Source of the DNA: Chryseobacterium gleum
Lineage (GTDB): Bacteria; Bacteroidota; Bacteroidia; Flavobacteriales_C; GCA-002722245
Assembly (NCBI GenBank): GCA_945903925.1
Contig: CAMDPJ010000116.1
Span: forward strand, 1-7,274
Length of the DNA: 7,274 nt
Reading direction: 5' to 3'
In this document: piece after piece, positions 1 to 6,063 of the stretch
How positions within the stretch are numbered: the first letter of the stretch is position 1
Layout: each line of letters opens with the position of its first letter
Position numbers and translations under genes: made by a program
Notes under the pieces: generated by a model
Told to the model about the DNA's origin: nothing
What the model saw: the letters and a program-made list of their open reading frames with translations, nothing else
The model's database searches: none

Positions 1-44
1 GGCATGTGATAAAGGTAGCCGAAAATATTTTATTAAAGTTTTGA
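1..44 (+). CDS. Possible C-terminal end of an upstream gene (partial)
   Basis: Reading from base 3, one frame gives thirteen residues (HVIKVAENILLKF) and a TGA stop at 42-44. The peptide looks like an amphipathic C-terminal helix, as many enzymes end with. A cinA-like gene (competence/damage-inducible protein, nicotinamide-nucleotide amidase) often precedes rpmB in Flavobacteriia, and this tail would be compatible with it, but thirteen residues cannot identify a family. Another + frame is also open to the window edge and continues into rpmB, so being open is not evidence by itself. If real, the stop overlaps the -33 element of the rpmB promoter. Treat it as a suggestion only. Confidence 0.3.
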   Translation, partial: HVIKVAENILLKF

Positions 45-70
45 TGTTTAAAAAAAATATCTCATCTTTG
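41..70 (+). promoter_or_regulatory. Predicted Bacteroidota-type promoter of rpmB
   Basis: A -33 type TTG at 41-43 and a -7 type CATCTTTG at 63-70 are separated by 19 bases, matching the Bacteroidota housekeeping pattern TTG-N19-21-TAnnTTTG except for C in the first -7 position. The -7 box ends 21 bases before the rpmB ATG, giving a short leader. The block from 67 to 83 is almost identical to the one in front of rpmG (6060-6076), which strengthens the call. The TTG here is the same one that could be misread as an early start for rpmB. Confidence 0.65.
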
Positions 71-91
71 CCATCCTTAAAAAATCGAGTC

Positions 92-331
92 ATGTCTAAA
101 GTTTGTCAAATTACAGGAAAAAAAGTGATGTCAGGAAACAACGTTTCTCACGCACACAATAAAACAAGAAGAAAATTTTACCCGAACTTGTTCGAGAAAA
201 AATTCTTCATTCCTGAAGATAAGTCGTGGGTTGTATTGAAAGTTTCTTCAGCTGGTTTGAAATTAATCGACAAAAAAGGAATCACTATAGCTATGAAAGA
301 AGCTAAAGAAGGTGGTTTTTTGAAAAAATAA
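92..331 (+). CDS. rpmB: Large-subunit ribosomal protein bL28
   Basis: This encodes a 79-residue basic protein of the bL28 family, a component of the 50S subunit. The N-terminal part carries the family signature: a CQITGKK stretch at residues 5-11, then SGNNVSHAHNKTRRKF at 14-29, followed by PNLFEKKFF and the C-terminal segment with SSAGLKLIDKKGI at 52-64. Seventy-nine residues is the expected length. The ATG at 92 is preferred over upstream in-frame TTG 41 or ATG 44 because those lie inside the predicted promoter and would add a 16- to 17-residue tail foreign to the family. Only one cysteine (C5) is present, so this is a zinc-independent (C-minus) form. A strong terminator starts 22 bases after the stop, so the gene appears to be its own transcription unit here, although in most Bacteroidota rpmG follows directly. 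Confidence 0.97.
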   Translation: MSKVCQITGKKVMSGNNVSHAHNKTRRKFYPNLFEKKFFIPEDKSWVVLKVSSAGLKLIDKKGITIAMKEAKEGGFLKK

Positions 332-353
332 TTCACGCACAAGAATATTAAGT

Positions 354-388
354 ATTGTCCTGCCCCAACCGGCGGGACAATCTTTTTT
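354..388 (+). terminator. Intrinsic terminator after rpmB
   Basis: An 11-bp stem pairs ATTGTCCTGCC (354-364) with GGCGGGACAAT (371-381), with one G-T wobble, around a CCAACC loop; six T residues follow at 383-388. This is a classic rho-independent terminator on the + strand. The complementary strand has no T-run after the hairpin, so it acts in one direction. Its T-run ends only 12 bases before the TTG start of the peptidase gene. Confidence 0.9.
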
Positions 389-398
389 AAATCCCGCC
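371..398 (+). promoter_or_regulatory. Possible alternative hairpin competing with the rpmB terminator
   Basis: The right arm of the terminator, GGCGGGA at 371-377, is also perfectly complementary to TCCCGCC at 392-398, which ends two bases before the TTG start of the peptidase gene. The two pairings exclude each other. The second arm is transcribed after the T-run, so it is unlikely to prevent termination; in a read-through transcript it could instead cover the translation start region. The seven base pairs are seen in the sequence, while any regulatory role is inference. A chance repeat of a short GC-rich word is a real alternative. Confidence 0.3.
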
Positions 399-400
399 CA

Positions 401-2041
401 TTGAAAAAGGTTTTAGTCATACTCTTCCTTCTTCCCTTAGCCATTCAAGCTCAATTCACCCTTGCCGATACTTTGCGTGGTAGCTTGCGCCCCGAAAGAA
501 CTTGTTTCGATGTTCATTACTATCATTTAAATATTGCGGTTGATACGGCTACCAAAAGTATATCGGGCTATAATGAAATTCATTTTTCGGCTGTAGATGA
601 TGTAGATAGAATTCAATTGGACTTGTTTGCCAACATGCAAATCGACTCTATTGTTTTTAGAAAATTTCATTTGGATTATAAACGCACGTTTAATGCTGTT
701 TTCGTTGATTTTCCTGGTACTATATTAAAAGGTTATCAAGAAAAAATTAGAGTGTATTATCATGGCTCTCCTCACATTGCGAAGAAAGCACCTTGGGATG
801 GAGGATTTGTGTGGACTAAAGATAAAAACGGAAGACTATGGATGGGCGTGGCTTGCGAAGGTTCTGGCGCAAGTTTGTGGTGGCCAAATAAAGATCATTT
901 GAGCGATGAGCCAGATAGTATGAGAATCACTTGTTCTGTTCCAGAAGGGTTACAGTGTATAAGCAATGGGAATTTGGAATGGCAGCATCAAAATACTTTT
1001 CAATGGAAAGTTTCTTATCCCATCAACAACTACAATGTCACTTTAAACATTGGCGATTACGTTCATTTCAGGGAGTATTACGTCTCTGGCAAAGACAGTA
1101 TGCCTTGCGATTATTATGTGCTTCCTTATAATGTAGAAAAAGCGAAAGTTCAGTTTAAGCAAGTTCAACCAATGCTTAAAATTTATGAGGAGTTGTATGG
1201 CCGCTATCCTTTTTGGAACGATGGTTATGCCTTGGTAGAAACTCCTTATTTGGGTATGGAACATCAAGGGGCGATTGCTTATGGAAATAGATATTTGCCA
1301 GGGTATCGCGGACAAGTAGACAGCGCTTTATTCAAACAAGGAATTGATTTTGATTACATCATCATTCACGAAACAGCGCATGAATACTGGGGTAATTCAG
1401 TAAGTGTAAGTGATTTGGCCGACTTATGGATACACGAAAGTTTTGCTACTTATACAGAAGCGTTGTATGTAGAGAAAATGCATGGCCACCAAGCTTACAT
1501 GGATTACATGCAATTTTTAAAACAAGGCATTGATAACGATGCTCCTATCATTGGAACTTACGGCGTGAACAGCGAAGGAAGTGGTGATATGTATCCTAAA
1601 GGCGCTTGGATGCTGCATACCATTAGAAATGTGGTGAATAATGATTCGCTGTTTTTTGCTTGTTTGAAGGGGGTACAGGAGGAGTTTAGGGTAAAGAATG
1701 TGACGACGGCGGATATTGAAAAATATATGGCAGAGAAACTTGTTATTTATGCGCAGCCTTTATTTCAAGTATATTTAGAACAAAAGGAACTACCATCATT
1801 TAATATTTACTATGAGAAGAAGGGGTGTAAATATTTATTATCTCCAATAATGTTTTCAGAATCAAATTATTTACTTCCAGTTGAATATTCTACTGATTCT
1901 GGTATGACATGGAATATTTATCCTAGACAGATAGTTGGACTTTCTAATTTAATCCTCACCAAAAAACAATTCAAATCACTTCGCTTCAACAACGATTTGT
2001 ACTTATATGATGTGAAGATTTCTAAAAAGTCTAGAAAATAA
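401..2041 (+). CDS. Secreted M1-family zinc metallopeptidase (gluzincin aminopeptidase)
   Basis: This 546-residue protein is predicted to remove N-terminal residues from peptides outside the cytoplasm. A signal peptide covers residues 1-17 (KK, a hydrophobic core, cleavage after IQA). An N-terminal beta domain leads to the exopeptidase motif GMEHQ (285-289, standing for GxMEN), then the zinc site HETAH (H323, E324, H327) and E346 in WIHESF, with the HExxH-x18-E spacing of M1 enzymes. Y398 in MYPKGAWMLH fits the catalytic tyrosine. No type IX secretion domain is seen at the C-terminus, so a periplasmic location is likely. The start is TTG: it is the only one placing the signal peptide correctly, and the first in-frame ATG is over 70 codons downstream. 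No clear promoter was found; transcription may come from rpmB read-through. It has no obvious link to the acylation genes that follow, from which it is separated by a repeat and a promoter. Confidence 0.93.
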   Translation: MKKVLVILFLLPLAIQAQFTLADTLRGSLRPERTCFDVHYYHLNIAVDTATKSISGYNEIHFSAVDDVDRIQLDLFANMQIDSIVFRKFHLDYKRTFNAVFVDFPGTILKGYQEKIRVYYHGSPHIAKKAPWDGGFVWTKDKNGRLWMGVACEGSGASLWWPNKDHLSDEPDSMRITCSVPEGLQCISNGNLEWQHQNTFQWKVSYPINNYNVTLNIGDYVHFREYYVSGKDSMPCDYYVLPYNVEKAKVQFKQVQPMLKIYEELYGRYPFWNDGYALVETPYLGMEHQGAIAYGNRYLPGYRGQVDSALFKQGIDFDYIIIHETAHEYWGNSVSVSDLADLWIHESFATYTEALYVEKMHGHQAYMDYMQFLKQGIDNDAPIIGTYGVNSEGSGDMYPKGAWMLHTIRNVVNNDSLFFACLKGVQEEFRVKNVTTADIEKYMAEKLVIYAQPLFQVYLEQKELPSFNIYYEKKGCKYLLSPIMFSESNYLLPVEYSTDSGMTWNIYPRQIVGLSNLILTKKQFKSLRFNNDLYLYDVKISKKSRK

Positions 2042-2060
2042 TTTTTCAAGAGTATACTTC

Positions 2061-2121
2061 GTAGGGGCGAGCTGTGCTCGCCCGCAACCATATAAAACGG
2101 GCGAGCACAGCTCGCCCCTAC
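2061..2121. repeat. REP/BIME-like nested palindrome
   Basis: Two 24-base arms (2061-2084 and 2098-2121) are perfect reverse complements around a 13-base AT-rich spacer. Each arm is itself a hairpin: GGGCGAGC and GCTCGCCC with a three-base centre (2065-2083 and 2099-2117). The element is far richer in GC than the DNA on both sides. Words of the GTAGGGGCGAGC kind are widespread intergenic repeats in Bacteroidota and other phyla, and resemble REP elements mobilised by RAYT-type TnpA transposases; no transposase is present here. No T-run follows on either strand, so it is not a standard terminator, but such a structure could pause transcription or protect the 3' end of the peptidase mRNA. Confidence 0.85.
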
Positions 2122-2138
2122 AAAAATCCTCGATATCC

Positions 2139-2168
2139 TTCATTATTCCCATTATTCTCTTATTTTTG
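2139..2168 (+). promoter_or_regulatory. Predicted promoter of the acylation gene cluster
   Basis: A perfect TAnnTTTG box (TATTTTTG, 2161-2168) lies 17 bases before the epimerase ATG. Nineteen bases upstream of it is TTC (2139-2141) where TTG is expected, so the -33 element is weak. The downstream sequence does not share the leader block seen before rpmB and rpmG, suggesting different control. The gene spacing after it suggests that one transcript covers all five genes to 6015. Confidence 0.55.
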
Positions 2169-2185
2169 ACGCTTCAACAAATTAT

Positions 2186-2986
2186 ATGTCGGTAAATAAA
2201 AATTTAGTGTTAGGCGGTTCGGGAATGATAGGTTCTCATTTGTGTAAGTATCTTTTATCGAAAGGAGAAGAAGTCATTAGTTTAGATTTGTTAAGCGGAT
2301 TCGATTTACGCAAAGACGACTTGTCGGAATACAAAGATGTTGATTTCGTGTGGTTCTTGGCTTGGGAAGTAGGTGGGTCTAAATTCCTTACTGATAAAGG
2401 CAATCATATCTCCATCATCAAAAACAACACGCAAATTTGTGAGCGCGTTTTTAATTTTTTAGAGGAAACTAAAATCCCTTTTCTTTTCGCTAGTACTCAG
2501 TTGGCTGCCGCTGATAATGTGTATGGTGTTACCAAATTATTAGGCGAAAACTGGACTAAAGCCCTAGGCGGAAAAATCGTGCGTTTTTGGAATGTATATG
2601 GTTGGGAAGATCCAGGTGAACGTTCTCACGTAATTACCGATATGGTGCTTAATGCATTGACCAAAAAGCATATTCAGTTGATTACTACAGGAGAGGAAGA
2701 GCGTCAGTTTATTTATGGTGCCGATTGTGTGAAAAATCTTTATCTAATTAAATCATTAAAAGAAGATGAGTTTGATTTATCAAATGGCAATTGGATTTCT
2801 ATCAAACAATTAGGCGAAACAATTGCTTCTAAATTGGGGGCAACAGTTTCAGTGGGCGAAGTGAAAGGATACAACAATCATATCGATCCAAAATTCAATG
2901 CACAGTACTTTAGTTTCGATTACGATTTAAGTAAAGGACTTGATGAAGTGATTGAAAACGGAAAAAAATTTCTTGCTAAACAGTAA
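2186..2986 (+). CDS. NAD(P)-dependent sugar epimerase/dehydratase (extended SDR family)
   Basis: This 266-residue cytoplasmic protein belongs to the extended short-chain dehydrogenase family that modifies nucleotide sugars. The Rossmann motif GGSGMIG sits at residues 10-16, an acidic residue D34 at the end of strand 2 points to NAD rather than NADP, ST at 103-104 supplies the catalytic serine/threonine, and Y113/K117 form the YxxxK pair. RFWNVYG at 133-139 matches the RxxNVYGP region of the family. At 266 residues it is shorter than typical GalE-type enzymes (about 310-340), mostly in the substrate domain. It starts a run of closely spaced genes and ends 10 bases before the MBOAT gene, so it may make or modify the sugar that receives the acyl group; that is inference. 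The substrate and whether it epimerises, reduces or dehydrates cannot be told from sequence. Confidence 0.85.
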   Translation: MSVNKNLVLGGSGMIGSHLCKYLLSKGEEVISLDLLSGFDLRKDDLSEYKDVDFVWFLAWEVGGSKFLTDKGNHISIIKNNTQICERVFNFLEETKIPFLFASTQLAAADNVYGVTKLLGENWTKALGGKIVRFWNVYGWEDPGERSHVITDMVLNALTKKHIQLITTGEEERQFIYGADCVKNLYLIKSLKEDEFDLSNGNWISIKQLGETIASKLGATVSVGEVKGYNNHIDPKFNAQYFSFDYDLSKGLDEVIENGKKFLAKQ

Positions 2987-2996
2987 AAAATAAAGC

Positions 2997-4436
2997 ATGT
3001 TATTTAACTCCTTCGAATTTTTAATATTTTTTCCGCTCGTTACCATTCTCTATTTCTTGTTGCCTCATCGTTTTCGCTGGATTCATTTGTTGATTGCCAG
3101 CTGCGCCTTTTACATGTTTTTTATATGGTACTACTTCCTCATTTTGGTATTCACCATTGTTATCGATTATTATGCAGGTTTGTGGATTGAAGGAACGCTT
3201 GATCCGGTGAAAAGAAAACGTTGGCTATTGCTTAGCGTTGTAGCAAATGTTGGAGTATTGTGCGTTTTTAAATACTACAATTTTTTTACTGATAATATCA
3301 ATATTGTTCTTGGTTTTAATATCGCGAATGGAGAAGGATTACCGTATTTAGATATGATTCTTCCTATTGGACTTTCTTTCCACACTTTTCAGGCGATGAG
3401 CTACACAATTGAGGTTTATCGCGGTGTGCAAAAAGCAGAAAGACATTTTGGTGTCTATGCTTTGTATGTGATGTTTTATCCTCAGCTTGTGGCCGGACCG
3501 ATAGAGCGTCCTCAAAATATTTTGCATCAGTTTTATGAAAAACACGATTTCAACTATGAAAAAGCTATTAGTGGATTGCGCTTAATGCTGTGGGGTTTAT
3601 TTAAAAAAGTGGTAGTAGCAGATAGGTTGGCTTTATATGTTGATGCAGTTTATGATAATCCGCAGAATTATGAAGGATTCCCTTTGATTTGGGCTACTTT
3701 GTTTTTTGCCTTTCAAGTTTACTGTGATTTTTCTGGTTACTCTGATATCGCATTGGGATCGGCTCGTGTTATGGGCTTTGATTTATTGAAGAATTTCAAT
3801 CTACCTTATTGGGCAAAATCAATCTCTGATTTCTGGAGAAAATGGCATATTTCTCTAAATACTTGGTTTGTGGATTATGTTTACACGCCTATAGTGGTAG
3901 AGAAACGCCATTGGGATAAGCTGGCTGTTGTTTTTGCTATTATGGTTACCTTCTCTTTAAGTGGCTTGTGGCATGGCGCCAATTGGACTTTCGTTGTGTG
4001 GGGAGTTCTTCACGGATTGGCACTTACCTACGATTTTTTATCTAAGAAAAAACGTAAGTCGTGGGCAAAGAAAATTCCTGCTTTCATTTACAATCCATTA
4101 AGCTGGGTTATCACTTTTACGTTTGTCTGTTTTACATATATTTTCTTTAGGGCAGATAAAATATCTGACGCATTTTATGTTATTTCTCATAGTTCCAATA
4201 TAAATATTCATCACTTCTTCGGTGTGCCCCTTTTTACTAAAACATTTTATGTTATTTGTCTGATTTCCATTATGGTAGTAATGTTTAGCGAGCGTTTATA
4301 CATGGCATATAAAAGCAAAGCACTTTCTTTACTAAGCAATAGGTTGATTAGCTACGTTTCTTTTTTTACTTTATTGCTACTCATTTACATGTTTGGAATA
4401 TTTGAAAAACAGAATTTTGTCTATTTTCAATTTTAA
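2997..4436 (+). CDS. MBOAT-family membrane O-acyltransferase (AlgI/DltB-like)
   Basis: This 479-residue polytopic inner-membrane protein is predicted to transfer an acyl group toward an extracytoplasmic acceptor. Family features in order are a hydrophobic N-terminus, PIGLSFHTFQAMSY (123-136), FYPQLVAGPIERP (160-172), YCDFSGYSDIALG (242-254), SDFWRKWHISLNTWF (277-291) with conserved H284, and SGLWHGANW (322-330) with H326, the expected catalytic histidine. The C-terminus FVYFQF is also usual for this group. About ten membrane segments can be picked out, and the length is normal for AlgI-type proteins. Where alginate acetylases usually have YIPLGG after the WFRDY region, this protein has YTPIVV (295-300), so it belongs to a side branch. 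The next gene begins three bases after the stop and encodes an SGNH-like partner, as in alg and dlt systems. The acyl group and acceptor are unknown. Confidence 0.95.
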   Translation: MLFNSFEFLIFFPLVTILYFLLPHRFRWIHLLIASCAFYMFFIWYYFLILVFTIVIDYYAGLWIEGTLDPVKRKRWLLLSVVANVGVLCVFKYYNFFTDNINIVLGFNIANGEGLPYLDMILPIGLSFHTFQAMSYTIEVYRGVQKAERHFGVYALYVMFYPQLVAGPIERPQNILHQFYEKHDFNYEKAISGLRLMLWGLFKKVVVADRLALYVDAVYDNPQNYEGFPLIWATLFFAFQVYCDFSGYSDIALGSARVMGFDLLKNFNLPYWAKSISDFWRKWHISLNTWFVDYVYTPIVVEKRHWDKLAVVFAIMVTFSLSGLWHGANWTFVVWGVLHGLALTYDFLSKKKRKSWAKKIPAFIYNPLSWVITFTFVCFTYIFFRADKISDAFYVISHSSNINIHHFFGVPLFTKTFYVICLISIMVVMFSERLYMAYKSKALSLLSNRLISYVSFFTLLLLIYMFGIFEKQNFVYFQF

Positions 4437-4439
4437 AAA

Positions 4440-5378
4440 ATGAAAGGATTAAAACTCATAGGAGAAATTGTTGTTTTACTGCTGGTATTGGCATTCACAG
4501 CTTTCTGCATTGAGAAAAAATACAGCAAGTTTGAAACGGCGGCCGATCAAATTTTTGAGAATTACGATTTATATAAAAACGATTCTATAGTTGTTGTTTT
4601 AGGTAGCTCGCATGCCTTGATGCTCGATGATTATTATCCCGACACTTCAAAATATGTGGTAAATTTTTCCATTGGCGGACAAGATTTATTTCGTGAAAAT
4701 ATGGTCCTTCGCAAAATCGTAAAAGATGGTGCGAAAATTCAACGCGTTATTTTGTGTTTAGATTTTGATGCTTTAGGATACAACCAAATGCTTTCGGGTG
4801 AAGGCTATATTGACAAGCAGTATTATAAATACCTTGATACTTTGTATGATGACGGTTTCACCAATCGATTGATGGGGGCTTCTGCCTTTTTTCGATCAAA
4901 CAGAGATATATCTTATTTGTTTAAAGATGCTGAGCTAAGTAATCCCGTAAAAATGAAGGGCGGTCAGGCAAGCGGCATTCCTTATATTCCATTGGGTAAT
5001 GATGCTTTAAGTGATGAAGATTGTAAAGGAAGGGCGATAGAGCACTCTTCTATTAAATTCAATTCCGATTTGTTGTTCGAGAATGTAGCCTATTTATCCA
5101 ATATGATTGCGCTGTGTAAAATGAATAAAATAGAACTGCTCATCATTACTACTCCTAAAATGGAATGTTACCGCTTGAATTCTGTGAAGAAGAATATAGA
5201 TAGGGCTAAAGACATGATAATGTTTGCCCTAAAAGAAGAAGGTATTGATGATTCCTACTATAATTTATATGAGGACACATCTTTTGCAGCTGACGACTTC
5301 ATTGATTATGATCACCTCAATCAAAAAGGTGTAATCAAGCTTTATCAAAAATTAAACACTATTTTCACACATAAATAA
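4440..5378 (+). CDS. Membrane-anchored SGNH-like protein, putative acyl-transfer partner (DltD/AlgX-like role)
   Basis: This 312-residue protein has one N-terminal membrane helix (about residues 5-23) with the remainder probably periplasmic. VVVLGSSHAL at 51-60 fits block I of SGNH/GDSL enzymes with S57 as nucleophile, and DYDH at 289-292 fits the C-terminal DxxH with D289 and H292; both sit at the expected ends of the domain. Between them are CLDFDALGYN (106-115) and the strand LLIITTPK (233-240). In DltD, AlgJ and AlgX the equivalent domain receives or hands on the acyl group made available by the MBOAT partner. Being wedged between an MBOAT gene (three bases upstream) and a carrier protein gene (seven bases downstream) supports that role. 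I do not recognise the exact family, and overall similarity to DltD is not obvious by eye. A plain esterase that removes acyl groups is the main alternative. Confidence 0.75.
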   Translation: MKGLKLIGEIVVLLLVLAFTAFCIEKKYSKFETAADQIFENYDLYKNDSIVVVLGSSHALMLDDYYPDTSKYVVNFSIGGQDLFRENMVLRKIVKDGAKIQRVILCLDFDALGYNQMLSGEGYIDKQYYKYLDTLYDDGFTNRLMGASAFFRSNRDISYLFKDAELSNPVKMKGGQASGIPYIPLGNDALSDEDCKGRAIEHSSIKFNSDLLFENVAYLSNMIALCKMNKIELLIITTPKMECYRLNSVKKNIDRAKDMIMFALKEEGIDDSYYNLYEDTSFAADDFIDYDHLNQKGVIKLYQKLNTIFTHK

Positions 5379-5385
5379 TTGTTTT

Positions 5386-5628
5386 ATGAACGTAAATGAC
5401 ATCATCTCGCAATACCAAGTCATATTTAAAGATGTGCTAGATAAGGATGATTTAGTGTTATCAAACGAATCTACTGCTGCCGATATTGAAGAATGGGATT
5501 CGCTAAGTCATATTCAAATTGTTGTAGCCATTGAAAAACATTTTAAAGTGAAATTCACCACTGCAGAAATCCGTGAATTTAAAAATGTGGGCGAAATGTG
5601 CGAAGCCACTTTAAAGAAGCTTGCTTAA
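5386..5628 (+). CDS. Acyl carrier protein (phosphopantetheine-binding)
   Basis: This 80-residue acidic protein has the four-helix carrier fold pattern. The motif EEWDSLSHIQIVVAIEKHF covers residues 35-53, and S39 in DSL is the expected 4'-phosphopantetheine site. The sequence resembles stand-alone carriers of secondary pathways (WDSLSH) more than fatty-acid AcpP (usually LGADSLDTVE), so it is probably dedicated to the cluster. It would need a phosphopantetheinyl transferase and an enzyme that loads the acyl group; neither is in the window. In the dlt system the matching protein is DltC, which binds DltB on the cytoplasmic face. By analogy this protein may deliver the acyl group to the MBOAT protein. 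Its stop codon directly abuts the ATG of the next gene. Confidence 0.93.
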   Translation: MNVNDIISQYQVIFKDVLDKDDLVLSNESTAADIEEWDSLSHIQIVVAIEKHFKVKFTTAEIREFKNVGEMCEATLKKLA

Positions 5629-6015
5629 ATGATTGTAAAATCATTTTTCTTTTCCCTTTTATTGTTTAGTTGTTTTTCGTGTAAGAAAAGCACTAGCTAT
5701 CAAATCGTTCTGTTCAACGAATTGCCCGAACAAGTAAGCGTTAAAGTTTATGCTTCGTCTTTAAATTTAAGTAAAGATTCTATTGTGTTGGAACCCGCTC
5801 AGCAATATGAGTTGTATTTCAAAGAAGAAGACGGTTTAAACAGCGTTTACCAATGCAAAAATCTTCTCGATTCGGTTTTTAGTTATTCAAACGCACATAA
5901 AATCAAGGTTCAGATTAACAATACGGCTCTTTGGACTTACTCTGAAATGCCCAGCAAATATAAGGAACAGCATAGATGTTCGCTCGCGATTGGTGCCGGA
6001 GATACAATTCAATAG
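5629..6015 (+). CDS. Small predicted lipoprotein of unknown function
   Basis: This 128-residue protein begins with MIVKSFFFSLLLFSCFSCKK, a short signal with two possible lipobox cysteines: C15 (LFSC) and C18 (CFSC). C18 followed by KK looks like many Bacteroidota lipoproteins. The mature part of about 110 residues appears rich in beta strands, with two further cysteines (in YQCKN and HRCSL) that could form a disulphide. I recognise no catalytic motif or named family. The ATG comes immediately after the TAA of the carrier gene, so translation is probably coupled and the protein likely serves the same process, perhaps at the outer membrane where the modified polymer ends up. That role is inference from position. 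No convincing terminator follows; the AT-only inverted repeat after the stop is weak. Confidence 0.75.
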   Translation: MIVKSFFFSLLLFSCFSCKKSTSYQIVLFNELPEQVSVKVYASSLNLSKDSIVLEPAQQYELYFKEEDGLNSVYQCKNLLDSVFSYSNAHKIKVQINNTALWTYSEMPSKYKEQHRCSLAIGAGDTIQ

Positions 6016-6032
6016 AATTATTTTTAAAAATC

Positions 6033-6063
6033 TTGTGTGGTTAATTCTTTATTATTACATTTG
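6033..6063 (+). promoter_or_regulatory. Predicted promoter of rpmG and the DUF4295 gene
   Basis: TTG at 6033-6035 and a perfect TAnnTTTG box (TACATTTG, 6056-6063) are 20 bases apart, an excellent match to the Bacteroidota promoter pattern. The box ends 22 bases before the rpmG ATG. Bases 6060-6076 match the rpmB promoter region 67-83 at 16 of 17 positions, covering the end of the -7 box and the likely transcription start. Shared control of the two ribosomal protein genes is a reasonable inference. Confidence 0.75.

Noticed and set aside
41..91. N-terminal extension of rpmB by 16-17 codons from TTG 41 or ATG 44
   Set aside because: The extension runs through the predicted promoter and leader, has no match to bL28 N-termini, and ATG 92 gives the exact family length.
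178..444. Minus-strand reading frame of 88 codons
   Set aside because: It lies antisense to rpmB and its terminator; a shadow of the real gene.
2061..2121. The GC-rich palindrome as a rho-independent terminator
   Set aside because: Neither side is followed by a T-run; arm-in-arm symmetry fits a REP-type repeat better.
6015..6047. AT-only inverted repeats (GAATTA / TAATTC, enclosing ATTTTTAAAAAT) after the lipoprotein gene as a terminator
   Set aside because: The stems contain almost no G-C pairs and no T-run follows in the right place; a real terminator of the cluster was not found.
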